Part shown: positions 1 through 9,665 of the stretch, in pieces
How positions within the stretch are numbered: position 1 is the first letter of the stretch
How the letters are laid out: each line of letters starts with the position of its first letter
Assembly: GCF_003987495.1 (NCBI RefSeq)
Contig: NZ_NGJU01000001.1
Location: 124,001-188,000 of the forward strand
Direction of reading: 5' to 3'
DNA from: Vagococcus salmoninarum
GTDB lineage: Bacteria; Bacillota; Bacilli; Lactobacillales; Vagococcaceae
Length of the DNA: 64,000 bases
Position numbers and translations under genes: made by a program
The notes under the pieces: model-generated
Database searches by the model: none
What the model was told of the DNA's origin: nothing
Seen by the model: the letters and a program-made list of their open reading frames with translations, nothing else

Positions 1-2162
1 CAAGAGATAATGCCTATACGACGATGAGCAAAGATTTAGTACGTTTACCAGAAGCAACGTACTCATTAAAAATTAGAGGTCAAAGTAACTTTTTACCGGC
101 AGTACCCATTGACTTTAATCTAGCAAAAAATAGAAAAGTCAGCTACACTCGTGAGGAATTAAAGTTAAGTCCTGACCAAGATGTAAGTGAAATAAAAATA
201 ACTTATCTTAATGCTGCTCCACGAACAACCTCACATAATATTATTGAAGCAAATTTTTCAATTAAAAAAGGTGCTCGTGGTCAAGTTTCTAACAGCGTTA
301 GTCACGAAATTACGTCAAAAGGTGGCACCATGTATCGTATAATTCCACCTAATAATACAGCTTCACTAGGGGATCGCCAAGCAATGATAGCCAATCCACC
401 TGTTGGCACATTACCGATTGGTGTAACATCAGTTTCGCTAGTCAATCAAGAAAATGGCATTGTAACGCCTGGACAAAACCGTTTAAAAGTTGTGATGAAG
501 AATGATAACTCTTCCCAAAAGCGCTTAACAGGACCACTAACTTCTTATGTACTGTTACCGGAAGGGATGACTTTAGCTAATAATCCTGAAGCCGATTATC
601 AAGATAGTCAAGGAATTAGTCGTCAGTTTGGTTCTTATGAGAAAATTTCTGATAGTTATCTAGGAACAGGTCAACAATTAATTAAAGTTCACTGGACAGT
701 TGCTGATTTAGTAGCAGATCAAGGAGTCTTAGCTTTCTTAAATGTTGATATCGCCGAGTCGGCACCTTTACCATTGACAATGGGAGTGTATAGCTATAGT
801 CAAGACACTAAATTAAGTGTCCCAAGCAACGCCAATCCCGGTTTAAGAGATACGATCTTAGATAGTAATAGGGACCTAATGGGATCAGGCTATGGAGCTG
901 AACACGATCGCGTCCGGTCAGGGAATCGCTATACAATGATAAACCAAGCGAATATCCAAACTGAGAAGTTAGTTAAAGGTCAATTAGATGATGATTTTAG
1001 TTTGTTTGGCAAGACATTACCAGGCGGACGAATCGATTATCAATTGAAATTAACTAATACGAGCAATATAAAAATTACCACATTAACATTGATAGATGTC
1101 TTACCCTCAGTAGGTGATTTAGGAATTACCGATAATGTTATGCGAGAAAGTAAATTTACCCCGCTTTTAATAGGACCAATCACATTACCAAATCAATGGG
1201 CAGATCAAGTGGAAGTGTTTTATAGTACAGCCACAAATCCTAAAAGGGATGATTTAACTGCTAACGTTGTTTATCCAGAAGGTACTGAACGATTAACTAA
1301 CCCTGTTGGGGCGCAAGAACCAAATTGGCAAAAAGCTGATAGTGTTACCAATTGGGAGAAAATTCATAGTTATAAAGTTCAGTTGAAAAAAGATGCCACC
1401 TGGGTTTCAGGTGAAGATATCACGTTGAACTTCACTATGCGAGCACCATTGGAATCAGAATTAACGGATCTTACTATCCTTAATCAAGAACTACCAAAGG
1501 AAAGTCGGGCTGCATGGAACTCATTTGCTATAGCAGTTAATGATTTACAAGCTGTTGAGCCTGCAAGAGTAGGGGTAGCGATAGAATTAGAGAAGCCTAG
1601 TATTCATAAGAATGTTGAAGAGTTACAACACTTAGACCTGAAGAATCGTAATCAATCATTTACGTGGAATATTGAAACAGCTTTTGGTAATAGTGCCTTA
1701 CTATGGGAAACAGCTGAGATTAGTGATCAAATTAATGACTTGTTAGAGATTGAATCGATTGAAATTGTTGATGAAAAAGGACAGGATGTTTCTGGAAATG
1801 GTACGCTGACTAGTGCGGAGAATTTAGTTAACATAAAATTTACTAAAAAAGAAGGATCTTACAGTTACTTAGTTGGTGAAAAATATACTTTACGAATAAA
1901 AACTAAGATTAGACAAGAGGTGACAGCAGCTGAATTAGAACCATTTATTAAATCAGGTGGTATTCCGAACCAGGCTGACTTAATCTTTGGTCATTCTCCA
2001 GAAAAAATAGTCTCAGAAATACCAACTGTTACCCCACCGGAATTAGTACCTTTGCCAGAAACTGGTGGCATTGGAAGAGGGTTATATCTAGTAATAGGTT
2101 GTCTATTTGTAGCTGTTTCACTACTGTATTTCGGACCACGTTACCGAAAGGAGGTAGTTTAA
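1..2162 (+). CDS. Pilus tip adhesin-like LPXTG protein (5' end outside window)
   Basis: The reading frame is open to the left edge (first full codon at base 3), so the N-terminus and signal peptide lie outside the window. The visible part, over 710 residues, is a beta-rich surface protein with several Ig-like or isopeptide-type modules; a stretch near bases 940-1150 resembles conserved-repeat (DUF11-like) domains. The C-terminus is a classical cell-wall sorting signal: LPETGG near base 2055, a hydrophobic segment and a basic tail. It is first in a tight operon with two more LPXTG proteins and a class C sortase, so a tip or ancillary pilin is the natural role. Ligand unknown. Ends 1 base before the next gene. 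Confidence 0.8.
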   Translation, partial: RDNAYTTMSKDLVRLPEATYSLKIRGQSNFLPAVPIDFNLAKNRKVSYTREELKLSPDQDVSEIKITYLNAAPRTTSHNIIEANFSIKKGARGQVSNSVSHEITSKGGTMYRIIPPNNTASLGDRQAMIANPPVGTLPIGVTSVSLVNQENGIVTPGQNRLKVVMKNDNSSQKRLTGPLTSYVLLPEGMTLANNPEADYQDSQGISRQFGSYEKISDSYLGTGQQLIKVHWTVADLVADQGVLAFLNVDIAESAPLPLTMGVYSYSQDTKLSVPSNANPGLRDTILDSNRDLMGSGYGAEHDRVRSGNRYTMINQANIQTEKLVKGQLDDDFSLFGKTLPGGRIDYQLKLTNTSNIKITTLTLIDVLPSVGDLGITDNVMRESKFTPLLIGPITLPNQWADQVEVFYSTATNPKRDDLTANVVYPEGTERLTNPVGAQEPNWQKADSVTNWEKIHSYKVQLKKDATWVSGEDITLNFTMRAPLESELTDLTILNQELPKESRAAWNSFAIAVNDLQAVEPARVGVAIELEKPSIHKNVEELQHLDLKNRNQSFTWNIETAFGNSALLWETAEISDQINDLLEIESIEIVDEKGQDVSGNGTLTSAENLVNIKFTKKEGSYSYLVGEKYTLRIKTKIRQEVTAAELEPFIKSGGIPNQADLIFGHSPEKIVSEIPTVTPPELVPLPETGGIGRGLYLVIGCLFVAVSLLYFGPRYRKEVV

Positions 2163-2163
2163 G

Positions 2164-3696
2164 ATGAAAAAAAGCATAAAGTATTTTGTGTTAAGTCTCT
2201 TGCTTTTTTTAGGCTTGACTGTCGGACAAATAAGCGAAGCCAGTGAAATCAATAGAGATGCGACGGTCCAAATAGAATTATATAAATTATTATTCGCTGA
2301 GGATGAACTTCCAGAAGAACTTGAAAATAATGGTCAAGGAAATCCTTTCGAAGCACCAAATAGCGGACTTTTGAAAAAATACCGAGGTTTAAATGGCGTG
2401 ACTTACAATGCTTACGATGTCACTACTGATTTTTATGAATTATTAAAGAGTGGCAAGAGTACCGTTGAAGCTCAACAAGTTTTGTCAAAAAAAGACATGG
2501 AAAGTATGACTGCTGTTCAAACATCGGTTACTGAAACTGTAAGGGAACAGGACGGTGTGGCGGTTTTTCAATTGCCAACCTTTGATAGCAACAATCGCTA
2601 TCAAGCTTATCTCTTTAAGGAAGTGAGCGGTAGTCCTTATTATCAAGCGCCATCAGCCCAGCTAGTCGTAATTTTACCGGTGTTTGGTAAAGATGGTAAG
2701 CAGCTTGAAATTATTAAATTGTTTCCGAAACAGTTAGGTCGTAAGTACACACCACCAACCTTAACGAAGGAGATTTCTCAACATCAAGCAAGTTATGGGG
2801 AAACGATTAATTATGAACTTGTTTCTAAAGTGCCTGGGGATGTTTGGACTTACGATACTTATGTGATTAAAGATCAGGCAGATGAACGTTTGAACTTACA
2901 CCGAAACTCACTTAAAGTTTTATTTAATGGCAAAGAGTTACTCAGTGAGAGCAGAAAAATCAAATTTGATAGTAAAGGTTTTGAGATTCATTTTGATCCA
3001 ATGTTACTTCAAAAATACGCTGGCGAAGAATTAACAATTAAGTATGACATGAACATTAAAGAGGGTGCTGAAGCAGATACAGCTTTCATAAATACAGCCT
3101 CACTAAAAACTGACAAAGACTTTATCGAGAGAGAACAGTGGGTTAAAACAGGTGGCTTTAGATTTATCAAGCAAGACCGTAAGGAGCCACTGAAGTTGCT
3201 TGAAGGTGCGACCTTTGTTATTAAAAATCAAAAAAATAACTACTTAAAACAAAACAATGGAAAATGGCAGTGGGAGACAGTTTCTGACAATATTGCCAAG
3301 AATTATTTAAAATATGATTTATTCACAGTCACTTCAGATAAAACAGGCGTTTTTCAGCTAACCGGCCTAGCCTATGGTAAGTATGAATTAGTTGAAGTGA
3401 AAGCTCCTGAAGGTTACATCTTAAGCGAGACGACTATTCCTTTTGAAATTGAGGAAGGAACTTGGAAAATTGAGGAAAAATTAGTTGGCCCTCTAGTAGT
3501 TGTGAATGAGCGAATTCCGAATAAAACGGAAGTTCCTCCTACTCCAACACCATTGTTGCCACCTAAAAAACCAGTACTTCCACAAACAGGAGAAGCAGCC
3601 AACCCTAGTTACTTAGTTGGGCTGATTATTATTTTTAGTGTTATTAGTTGGAGTGTTTTTGTTAAATATCAAAGCTTTAAAGAAAGAGGAGAATGA
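2164..3696 (+). CDS. Ancillary (minor) pilin, LPXTG-anchored, Cna-B type
   Basis: A 510-residue secreted protein with an N-terminal signal peptide (positive MKK, hydrophobic core, cleavage near residue 26). A central region with an FPKQ element precedes an isopeptide-type domain. A C-terminal SpaA/Cna-B domain carries an E-box-like segment (YELVEVKAPEGY). The end is a proline-rich linker, LPQTGE, a membrane segment and a basic tail. This is the layout of ancillary pilins joined to the shaft base or side by sortase C. The ribosome-binding site AAAGGAGG overlaps the end of the preceding gene, so translation is probably coupled. Role inferred from family and position. Confidence 0.85.
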   Translation: MKKSIKYFVLSLLLFLGLTVGQISEASEINRDATVQIELYKLLFAEDELPEELENNGQGNPFEAPNSGLLKKYRGLNGVTYNAYDVTTDFYELLKSGKSTVEAQQVLSKKDMESMTAVQTSVTETVREQDGVAVFQLPTFDSNNRYQAYLFKEVSGSPYYQAPSAQLVVILPVFGKDGKQLEIIKLFPKQLGRKYTPPTLTKEISQHQASYGETINYELVSKVPGDVWTYDTYVIKDQADERLNLHRNSLKVLFNGKELLSESRKIKFDSKGFEIHFDPMLLQKYAGEELTIKYDMNIKEGAEADTAFINTASLKTDKDFIEREQWVKTGGFRFIKQDRKEPLKLLEGATFVIKNQKNNYLKQNNGKWQWETVSDNIAKNYLKYDLFTVTSDKTGVFQLTGLAYGKYELVEVKAPEGYILSETTIPFEIEEGTWKIEEKLVGPLVVVNERIPNKTEVPPTPTPLLPPKKPVLPQTGEAANPSYLVGLIIIFSVISWSVFVKYQSFKERGE

Positions 3697-3698
3697 TT

Positions 3699-5552
3699 AT
3701 GAAGAAGACAATTTTTAGAAAAACAGTAGCGATCCTTACGACATTAATTTTAACTTTACCTGTTTTGTTAGGTTTAACCGGAATGATGGAAGTTAGTGCA
3801 GCGGAAACAACGCAAAAAGTGACGTTACATAAGCGTGCCTTACTAGAAACAGAAAAACCTGAAGGTGGAATTGTTAACGACGGAACAATCAAACCTGAGT
3901 TTCCAGGAAAACCATTACCTGGTGTTATATTTACTGCTTATGATGTGACTAGTTTGTACAACCAATATCGTTTAGCAAATGATAGTGTGGAAGCTGCTTT
4001 TAATAAATTAAAAACTGCTGACACTACTGGTCTAACTACTTACACTTATGATGCCACTAATGAAGCTGGTACAAGTTCATTTGATTTACCAGTTTCTTCC
4101 ACTGTAAATGGTAAAATCATGAATGCCGTCTATGTTATTAAAGAAACAACAGCTCCAACGAGTGTTGTCAAGGCTGATAACATTGTGATTGCCTTACCTT
4201 TTTATCAAGAAGGAACAACAACAGCAATGACTGAAGTTAATTTATATCCGAAAAACTATCAAATTCAACAGACACTTGAATTTACAAAGTACGGAGCGGA
4301 TAGCAATGGGGAAAATGAAGTTGTTTTAGAAGGTGCCAAATTTGTATTAAAAGATGGTAACAACAAATACTTAAAAGTCACACCTTTAGCTTCCGGTTTA
4401 CCTGATTTTTCTGGTGTCACGGTAAAAGACGTTGATGTCCGTGAATTCACATCAACTGTTGACGGTAGCGTTGTTGCTGCTGATTTAGCTTTAGAAAATG
4501 GTACGTACACTTTTGAAGAAATTTCATCAGCAGATCCATATCACATGACTAATTTAGCTGGTAGTATCGTTACAGCAACTATTTTAGACGGAAAAATAAC
4601 TTACAAATATTATGATGCTCAAGGAAAAGAATTAACTGCTGAAGAAGGGGCAACAGCTTATAACTATGATGTTCCCACACCAGTCAAAACTGTTGATGAT
4701 GAAGATGCTGATCTTGATCAAGTCTTAAACTATACAGCCACACTTAAAATTCCAACAGATGCAGCCTCGTATACAACATTTGATTTAGTTGATATCCCAG
4801 ATGAACGTTTAGCTTTATTATCAGAGTTAGGTACATTGAAAGCTACGATTGCTGGAACTGATATTGAATTAACAACTGTCCCAACTGCCGAAGGTGAAAA
4901 TGGCTTCCGCTTTGCTTTTTATGGAAATCCGACAGACAAAGCGACTATTATTGCAAATATTGGGAAAACAATTACGATTGAATTTCAAATGACAATTAAA
5001 GAAGGGGCAGTCATCGATAGCCCAATTAGTAACGAATTAATTTTTGAAAACAATTTTAAAGATTCCAAAGATACAGCCAAAGTTCAAACACATGGTAAGA
5101 AGTTTGTTAAAGTCGACGCTTACAAAGATACTCCTCTAGCAGGGGCAGAGTTCTTAGTCCTTCGTCAAGGAACTGATACAACAGAATACCGGACATACGA
5201 TAAAGACACAAAAGTCTATGGTTGGACAACTAATCGTGAAGCAGCCAATCGTCTTATCTTAGTATCTGGAGCAGAAGGACAATTTGAAGTCAGTGGTTTA
5301 GCAACAGGTGACTACCAGTTAGAAGAAATTAAAGCACCAAATGGCTATCAATTACCAGTGCAACCATTGTTTGATTTTACTGTAACTGAAACAAGTTATA
5401 CTGATTCTGCTCAAATTTTATCAGTTCCAAATAGTGAAAATGGTATCTTACCATCAACTGGTGGTAAAGGAATTATTGCCTTTGTCGCTGTTGGTTTAAG
5501 TGCCTTACTAGTTGGTGGAATCTACTTTTATAAACGTCAACAATTTGCTTAA
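3699..5552 (+). CDS. Major (backbone) pilin subunit, SpaA family
   Basis: A 617-residue pilin with a signal peptide, a YPKN pilin motif (near base 4250) whose lysine is the expected cross-linking residue, a GramPos pilin domain, and a C-terminal Cna-B domain with E-box (YQLEEIKAPNGY). The sorting signal is LPSTGG followed by a membrane segment and a KRQQ tail. The ATG at 3693 overlaps the previous stop but lies only 1 base from the AGAGGAG site; the ATG at 3699 has a normal 7-base spacing and is preferred. Spontaneous Lys-Asn isopeptide bonds are expected from family knowledge. Sortase C would join the threonine of LPSTG to the YPKN lysine of the next subunit. Confidence 0.92.
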   Translation: MKKTIFRKTVAILTTLILTLPVLLGLTGMMEVSAAETTQKVTLHKRALLETEKPEGGIVNDGTIKPEFPGKPLPGVIFTAYDVTSLYNQYRLANDSVEAAFNKLKTADTTGLTTYTYDATNEAGTSSFDLPVSSTVNGKIMNAVYVIKETTAPTSVVKADNIVIALPFYQEGTTTAMTEVNLYPKNYQIQQTLEFTKYGADSNGENEVVLEGAKFVLKDGNNKYLKVTPLASGLPDFSGVTVKDVDVREFTSTVDGSVVAADLALENGTYTFEEISSADPYHMTNLAGSIVTATILDGKITYKYYDAQGKELTAEEGATAYNYDVPTPVKTVDDEDADLDQVLNYTATLKIPTDAASYTTFDLVDIPDERLALLSELGTLKATIAGTDIELTTVPTAEGENGFRFAFYGNPTDKATIIANIGKTITIEFQMTIKEGAVIDSPISNELIFENNFKDSKDTAKVQTHGKKFVKVDAYKDTPLAGAEFLVLRQGTDTTEYRTYDKDTKVYGWTTNREAANRLILVSGAEGQFEVSGLATGDYQLEEIKAPNGYQLPVQPLFDFTVTETSYTDSAQILSVPNSENGILPSTGGKGIIAFVAVGLSALLVGGIYFYKRQQFA

Positions 5553-5578
5553 CTAGTTTAAAAGTATCAATAGCTTTG

Positions 5579-5616
5579 ACTAATAGTGGCTGGGAATTAT
5601 TCCAGCCACTATTAGT
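5579..5616 (+). other. Strong inverted repeat between pilin and sortase genes
   Basis: A perfect 15-bp stem (arms 5579-5593 and 5602-5616, core CTAATAGTGGCTGG) closes an 8-base loop. No run of T follows, so it is not a standard terminator. The sortase ribosome-binding site begins about 15 bases later. It probably stabilises or processes the mRNA, leaving the pilin message more abundant than the sortase message. Confidence 0.7.
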
Positions 5617-5639
5617 GATTTAGTCAGTAAGGAGGTACT

Positions 5640-6539
5640 ATGGCAACTAAAAGAACACGAAATAGTAAAAATAAAAAGATAAGTAGCAAGAAAGTTAAAA
5701 GTAGTAAAGGAAGAAAAATAGTTGATCTACTAATGGTCTTAGTATTAGTGTTAGGCTTTGCCACAGTCAGCTATCCATTTGTCAGCGATTCATTTAATCG
5801 CTATTTTGATCAAAGATTGATTGCTCACTATCAAAAAAAAGCGAATGCTGATAATCAAAAAGCCTTTCTGGCGAATAAAGAAAAAATGGCTAAAGAAAAT
5901 GCTAAGTTAGCGAAAAGTGGTGGGAGTCCTGGGGGCGATCCATTTGCTGATGAAAAAACTCAGAAACCTATTAAGCAACAAAAAGACTATTACGAATCTC
6001 ATACTATAGGGATAATTCATATCCCTAAAATCAATCAAAGCTTACCTATCTTCGATGGATCCAAAGCTATTTTTTTAGAAAAAGGTGCTGGTTTGTTAGA
6101 AGGAACCTCTTATCCAACGGGGGGCGAGAGTACTCATGCCACATTGACGGCCCATCGTGGACTGCCAGAAGCAAAGTTATTTACAGATTTGCCTAAACTA
6201 AAAAATGGCGATGAATTTTACATTGAAATCAATGGTGAAATGTTAGCTTATGAAGTTTTTACTCAAGAAGTAGTAGAGCCAACAGAAACGGACTCATTGC
6301 TAATTGAAGAAGGCAAAGATTTAGTAACCTTATTAACGTGTACACCATATATGGTAAATAGTCATCGATTATTAGTAACAGGAAAACGTATCCCTTACGT
6401 CCCAGCCAAAGCAACGAAACAGATTGCCAAAGTAAATTTTTGGAACAAGTATAGCTTATATTTATGGATTACCTTAGGTGTTGTTATTGTAGTAATCCTA
6501 GGCAAGTTAGTAAGCAAAAATATTTTGAAAAAGAAATAA
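5640..6539 (+). CDS. srtC: Class C (pilin-polymerising) sortase
   Basis: A 299-residue membrane transpeptidase that joins pilins through LPXTG and pilin-motif lysine. It has a Lys-rich cytoplasmic start, a membrane segment at about residues 28-48, and a lid with the class C DPF motif (residues 100-102). The catalytic triad is visible: His172 in TAHRG, Cys234 in TLTCTPY and Arg243 in SHRLLVTG. A C-terminal membrane segment (about 268-290) is typical of class C. The start at 5640 follows AAGGAGG. Last gene of the pilus operon; no housekeeping sortase A is nearby, so wall anchoring would use one encoded elsewhere. Confidence 0.95.
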   Translation: MATKRTRNSKNKKISSKKVKSSKGRKIVDLLMVLVLVLGFATVSYPFVSDSFNRYFDQRLIAHYQKKANADNQKAFLANKEKMAKENAKLAKSGGSPGGDPFADEKTQKPIKQQKDYYESHTIGIIHIPKINQSLPIFDGSKAIFLEKGAGLLEGTSYPTGGESTHATLTAHRGLPEAKLFTDLPKLKNGDEFYIEINGEMLAYEVFTQEVVEPTETDSLLIEEGKDLVTLLTCTPYMVNSHRLLVTGKRIPYVPAKATKQIAKVNFWNKYSLYLWITLGVVIVVILGKLVSKNILKKK

Positions 6540-6574
6540 GGAATTCTCATGGAAGAGATAAATGCTAAAAGGTG

Positions 6575-6605
6575 AGACATGGTAGGTGACTATCATGTCT
6601 TTTTC
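6575..6605 (+). terminator. Rho-independent terminator of the pilus operon
   Basis: Arms 6575-6585 and 6590-6600 (AGACATGGTAG / CTATCATGTCT, one G-T pair) with a GTGA loop, followed by TTTTTC. Confidence 0.8.
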
Positions 6606-6636
6606 TTCCCTAATTTACCAAACCAAACCTTTAGAG

Positions 6637-6665
6637 TTTACAAATGTAATCACTCGTGATACACT
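6637..6665 (+). promoter_or_regulatory. Copper-responsive promoter with CopY box
   Basis: A -35 TTTACA (6637-6642) and a -10 TACACT (6660-6665) are 17 bases apart. The palindrome TACAAATGTA at 6639-6648 matches the CopY/CopR operator consensus TACAnnTGTA and overlaps the -35. Repression by a CopY-type regulator without excess copper, and release with copper, is the expected behaviour. No copY gene is in the window. Confidence 0.8.
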
Positions 6666-6695
6666 ATGTTTAGAAGTTAAGGAAGGAGGGAGCAG

Positions 6696-6965
6696 ATGAA
6701 AACTCAGCAATTAACAATTTACACACGACCAACTTGTTTAGACTGCCAAGACTTAAAACTGTTTCTTAATGAAAACAACGTCGCCTATCTATTGAAGGAA
6801 GTTGCAACTGGAAGTCAAGAAGAGGAAGAGCTAATTGCCTTGACTGGTAATCGAATTGTTCCAACCTTACACTTTCAACCTAAAGGACTATTTAAGAAAG
6901 CACAACTATTTACTGGCTTTGCTGCAAATCGCCAAGCAATTATTAAGTTATTGACATTAGCTTAA
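6696..6965 (+). CDS. Glutaredoxin-like (NrdH-type) thiol-disulfide protein, copper regulon
   Basis: An 89-residue thioredoxin-fold protein with redox motif CLDC (Cys14, Cys17) after the first strand and a cis-proline in the IVPT segment, as in NrdH and Grx proteins. Length is normal for the family. It has a strong GGAGGGAG ribosome-binding site. The CopY box in its promoter and the adjacent copA place it in the copper response. It may protect thiols or carry reducing power under copper stress rather than serve ribonucleotide reductase; that role is inferred from context only. Confidence 0.8.
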   Translation: MKTQQLTIYTRPTCLDCQDLKLFLNENNVAYLLKEVATGSQEEEELIALTGNRIVPTLHFQPKGLFKKAQLFTGFAANRQAIIKLLTLA

Positions 6966-6985
6966 TTTTTTTTATTACATGAGAC

Positions 6986-6995
6986 TACATTTGTA
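6986..6995 (+). promoter_or_regulatory. Second CopY box, upstream of copA
   Basis: TACATTTGTA is a second exact match to TACAnnTGTA, in the gap between the glutaredoxin-like gene and copA. No convincing -10 was found at the right distance, so it may belong to a weak promoter or act as an auxiliary operator. An inverted repeat GATTAAT/ATTAATC lies at 7028-7050. Confidence 0.7.
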
Positions 6996-7134
6996 ATCAA
7001 AGAAACTAGCTTTAAAAAGCCAGAAAAGATTAATAATGTTATGATTAATCAGGGAATTAAACTCAAGAAGAAATAAGTCTAAGACTTAGAGAATGACTAT
7101 TAAAAATGTGAAAGAAATCAAGGAGCTGAAAAAG

Positions 7135-9615
7135 ATGTTAAAAGAAACCTATAAAATTGAAGGTATGACTTGTGCCTCATGTGTTCAAGCCGTGGAAAGA
7201 ACAGTTAGTAAGTTAAAAGGTGTCGAAACAGTTGCGGTAAATTTAGCTACAGAAAAAATGGCTGTCACTTATGAAGAAGGGGAAGTCACAGATTCTGAAA
7301 TTCAAAATGCTGTTGCCGATGCTGGCTATCAAGCCATTAAAAACATGGCAACGCAAACCTTTGCCGTTGAAGGCATGACTTGTGCATCATGTGTTCAGTC
7401 AATCGAAAAAAGTGTCAGTAAATTACCTGGGGTCGATAAAGTTGTTGTTAACTTAGCTACGGAAAAAATGACTGTCAGTTATGATGAAGACAGTCAAAGC
7501 GTAGCTGGTATTAGCCAAGCTGTAGCGGATACTGGTTATCAAGCAACGGTTGAAATCGACGGTAGTAATAGTGGCAGTAAAGATGCTGATAAACGTGAAG
7601 CTCAAATTAAAAATCTTTGGACCCGTTTCTTATGGTCAGCTATTTTCACCTTACCCTTACTCTATATAGCGATGGGCCCAATGTTACCTTTCGGGGGCTT
7701 ACCAATTCCAAGCTTTTTAGATCCAGTTGCTCACACAGCCCGTTTTGCTGTGACTCAATTAATCTTGACTCTACCTGTCGTTTATCTTGGTCGCTCATTT
7801 TACCAAATCGGTTTTAAAGCTTTATTTAAAGGCCACCCTAACATGGATTCTTTAATTGCTATTGGGACCTCAGCGGCGATTTTACAAGGAATTGTCATGA
7901 CTGTTCTGTTAGTCATCGGTAAAGTCCAAATTCATCATGGTCACCCTGATTTGTATTTTGAATCAGCGGCAGTTATCTTAGCCTTAATTACTTTAGGGAA
8001 ATACTTAGAAGCTGTCTCAAAAGGTAAAACGTCGGAAGCTATTAAAAAATTAATGGGCTTAGCCCCTAAAACCGCTCGAATTATTCGTGATGGTCAAGAA
8101 GTTGAAATAGCGATTGAAGAAGTTGTGACTGGTGACATTATTGTCGTTAAACCTGGGGATAAAATTCCAGTTGATGGGGTGATCGTCGAAGGAAGCTCCG
8201 CAGTTGATGAAGCGATGATTACTGGTGAAAGTATGCCAGTTGAGAAAAAAGTTGGCGACAATGTCGTCGGAGCGAGTATTAATAAAAATGGTTCCTTCCG
8301 TTTTAAAGCAACAAAGGTTGGTAAAGATACGACCCTTGCCCAAATCATTAAACTCGTAGAAGATGCTCAAGGCTCAAAGGCACCGATAGCTAAATTAGCC
8401 GATACTGTTTCTGGGGTTTTCGTGCCAATCGTCATGGCCTTAGCTGCTGTCTCTGGTTTAATGTGGTATTTCTTAGGCCAAGAATCATGGGTCTTTGCCT
8501 TATCCATTACGATTTCGGTCTTAGTTATTGCGTGTCCTTGTGCCTTAGGTTTAGCAACGCCGACAGCGATTATGGTTGGAACAGGTAAAGGGGCGGAGAA
8601 CGGCGTCTTAATTAAAAGTGGTGATGCTTTAGAAGCGGCTCAAAAGATTCAAACAATCGTCTTTGATAAAACCGGAACTATTACTGAAGGGAAACCTGTT
8701 GTCACAGATATCGTTAATTACAATGGCTTTTCTGAAGAAGAGGTTTTAATTTTAGCCGCCTCTGCCGAAACGGGTTCAGAACATCCTTTAGGGGAAGCGA
8801 TTATTGAAGGAGCAACGAATCGTAAGTTAGCTCTCAAACCAGCGACTGACTTCCAAGCGATTCCCGGTCACGGCATTCAAGTAGTCGTAGCTGAACAAAG
8901 AATTCTTTTAGGTAATCTTAAATTAATGAAAGAAAACAATATAACTCTTTTTGATAGTCAAGCCGTCTCGAATACGTTAGCATCAGATGGGAAAACCCCA
9001 ATGTTTATTGCTGCCGATGACCGTTTAATTGGGATTATCGCTGTGGCAGATACAATTAAAGCTAACAGTATTGCGGCGATTAAAAAGCTTCATCAAATGG
9101 GGCTAGAAGTGGCCATGATTACTGGTGATAATAGTCGAACAGCCGCAGCAATTGCTAAACAAGTCGGCATCGACCGAGTCTTTAGTGAAGTCTTACCAGA
9201 AGACAAAGCTAATGAAGTTAAGAAATTGCAAAATGAAGGTTTATCAGTGGCAATGGTCGGCGATGGTATTAATGACGCCCCAGCATTAGCCCAAGCTAAT
9301 GTGGGAATAGCCATTGGTTCCGGAACAGATGTGGCGATTGAGTCAGCGGATATTGTCTTAATGCGTAGCGACTTGATGGACGTGCCAACAGCGATTGAGT
9401 TAAGTCGAGCAACGATTAAGAACATTAAACAAAACTTGTTCTGGGCCTTTGCTTACAACGTGGTCGGGATTCCGATTGCCATGGGTCTCTTACATCTATT
9501 TGGTGGCCCACTCTTAAATCCAATGTTTGCTGGGGCAGCCATGAGTTTAAGTTCAGTCTCAGTTTTATTAAATGCCTTGCGCTTAAAAGGTTTTAAACCA
9601 GCCCAAGTTAAATAG
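7135..9615 (+). CDS. copA: Copper-translocating P1B-type ATPase
   Basis: An 826-residue Cu(I) export ATPase. Two N-terminal heavy-metal domains carry GMTCASC (Cys13/16 and Cys83/86). It has eight predicted membrane helices, the ion-path CPC at about 467-469, phosphorylated Asp511 in DKTGT, the SEHPLG nucleotide-domain motif, and the GDGIND hinge near 710. The ATG at 7135 sits 9 bases after AGGAG; an ATG at 7093 would add 14 residues but lacks a good site. It lies behind a CopY box and after the copper-regulated glutaredoxin-like gene. Two metal domains is more than the single one in many lactobacilli. It pumps Cu(I) out of the cytoplasm. Confidence 0.96.
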   Translation: MLKETYKIEGMTCASCVQAVERTVSKLKGVETVAVNLATEKMAVTYEEGEVTDSEIQNAVADAGYQAIKNMATQTFAVEGMTCASCVQSIEKSVSKLPGVDKVVVNLATEKMTVSYDEDSQSVAGISQAVADTGYQATVEIDGSNSGSKDADKREAQIKNLWTRFLWSAIFTLPLLYIAMGPMLPFGGLPIPSFLDPVAHTARFAVTQLILTLPVVYLGRSFYQIGFKALFKGHPNMDSLIAIGTSAAILQGIVMTVLLVIGKVQIHHGHPDLYFESAAVILALITLGKYLEAVSKGKTSEAIKKLMGLAPKTARIIRDGQEVEIAIEEVVTGDIIVVKPGDKIPVDGVIVEGSSAVDEAMITGESMPVEKKVGDNVVGASINKNGSFRFKATKVGKDTTLAQIIKLVEDAQGSKAPIAKLADTVSGVFVPIVMALAAVSGLMWYFLGQESWVFALSITISVLVIACPCALGLATPTAIMVGTGKGAENGVLIKSGDALEAAQKIQTIVFDKTGTITEGKPVVTDIVNYNGFSEEEVLILAASAETGSEHPLGEAIIEGATNRKLALKPATDFQAIPGHGIQVVVAEQRILLGNLKLMKENNITLFDSQAVSNTLASDGKTPMFIAADDRLIGIIAVADTIKANSIAAIKKLHQMGLEVAMITGDNSRTAAAIAKQVGIDRVFSEVLPEDKANEVKKLQNEGLSVAMVGDGINDAPALAQANVGIAIGSGTDVAIESADIVLMRSDLMDVPTAIELSRATIKNIKQNLFWAFAYNVVGIPIAMGLLHLFGGPLLNPMFAGAAMSLSSVSVLLNALRLKGFKPAQVK

Positions 9616-9616
9616 C

Positions 9617-9658
9617 AAAAACATCCCCACAGTCTAAGAGCTGTGGGGATGTTTTTTT
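9617..9658 (+). terminator. Terminator after copA, possibly bidirectional
   Basis: Arms ACATCCCCACAG and CTGTGGGGATGT (9621-9632, 9641-9652) with flanking A and T runs. It ends copA and can also end the convergent thiamine operon. Confidence 0.9.
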
Positions 9659-9665
9659 ACTTTGA

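Noticed and set aside
5579-5616. Hairpin as a rho-independent terminator
   Set aside because: No T run follows and the sortase gene starts soon after.
8059-8370. Minus-strand open frames inside copA
   Set aside because: They are mirror frames of a well-supported ATPase, with no ribosome-binding site and no domain sense.
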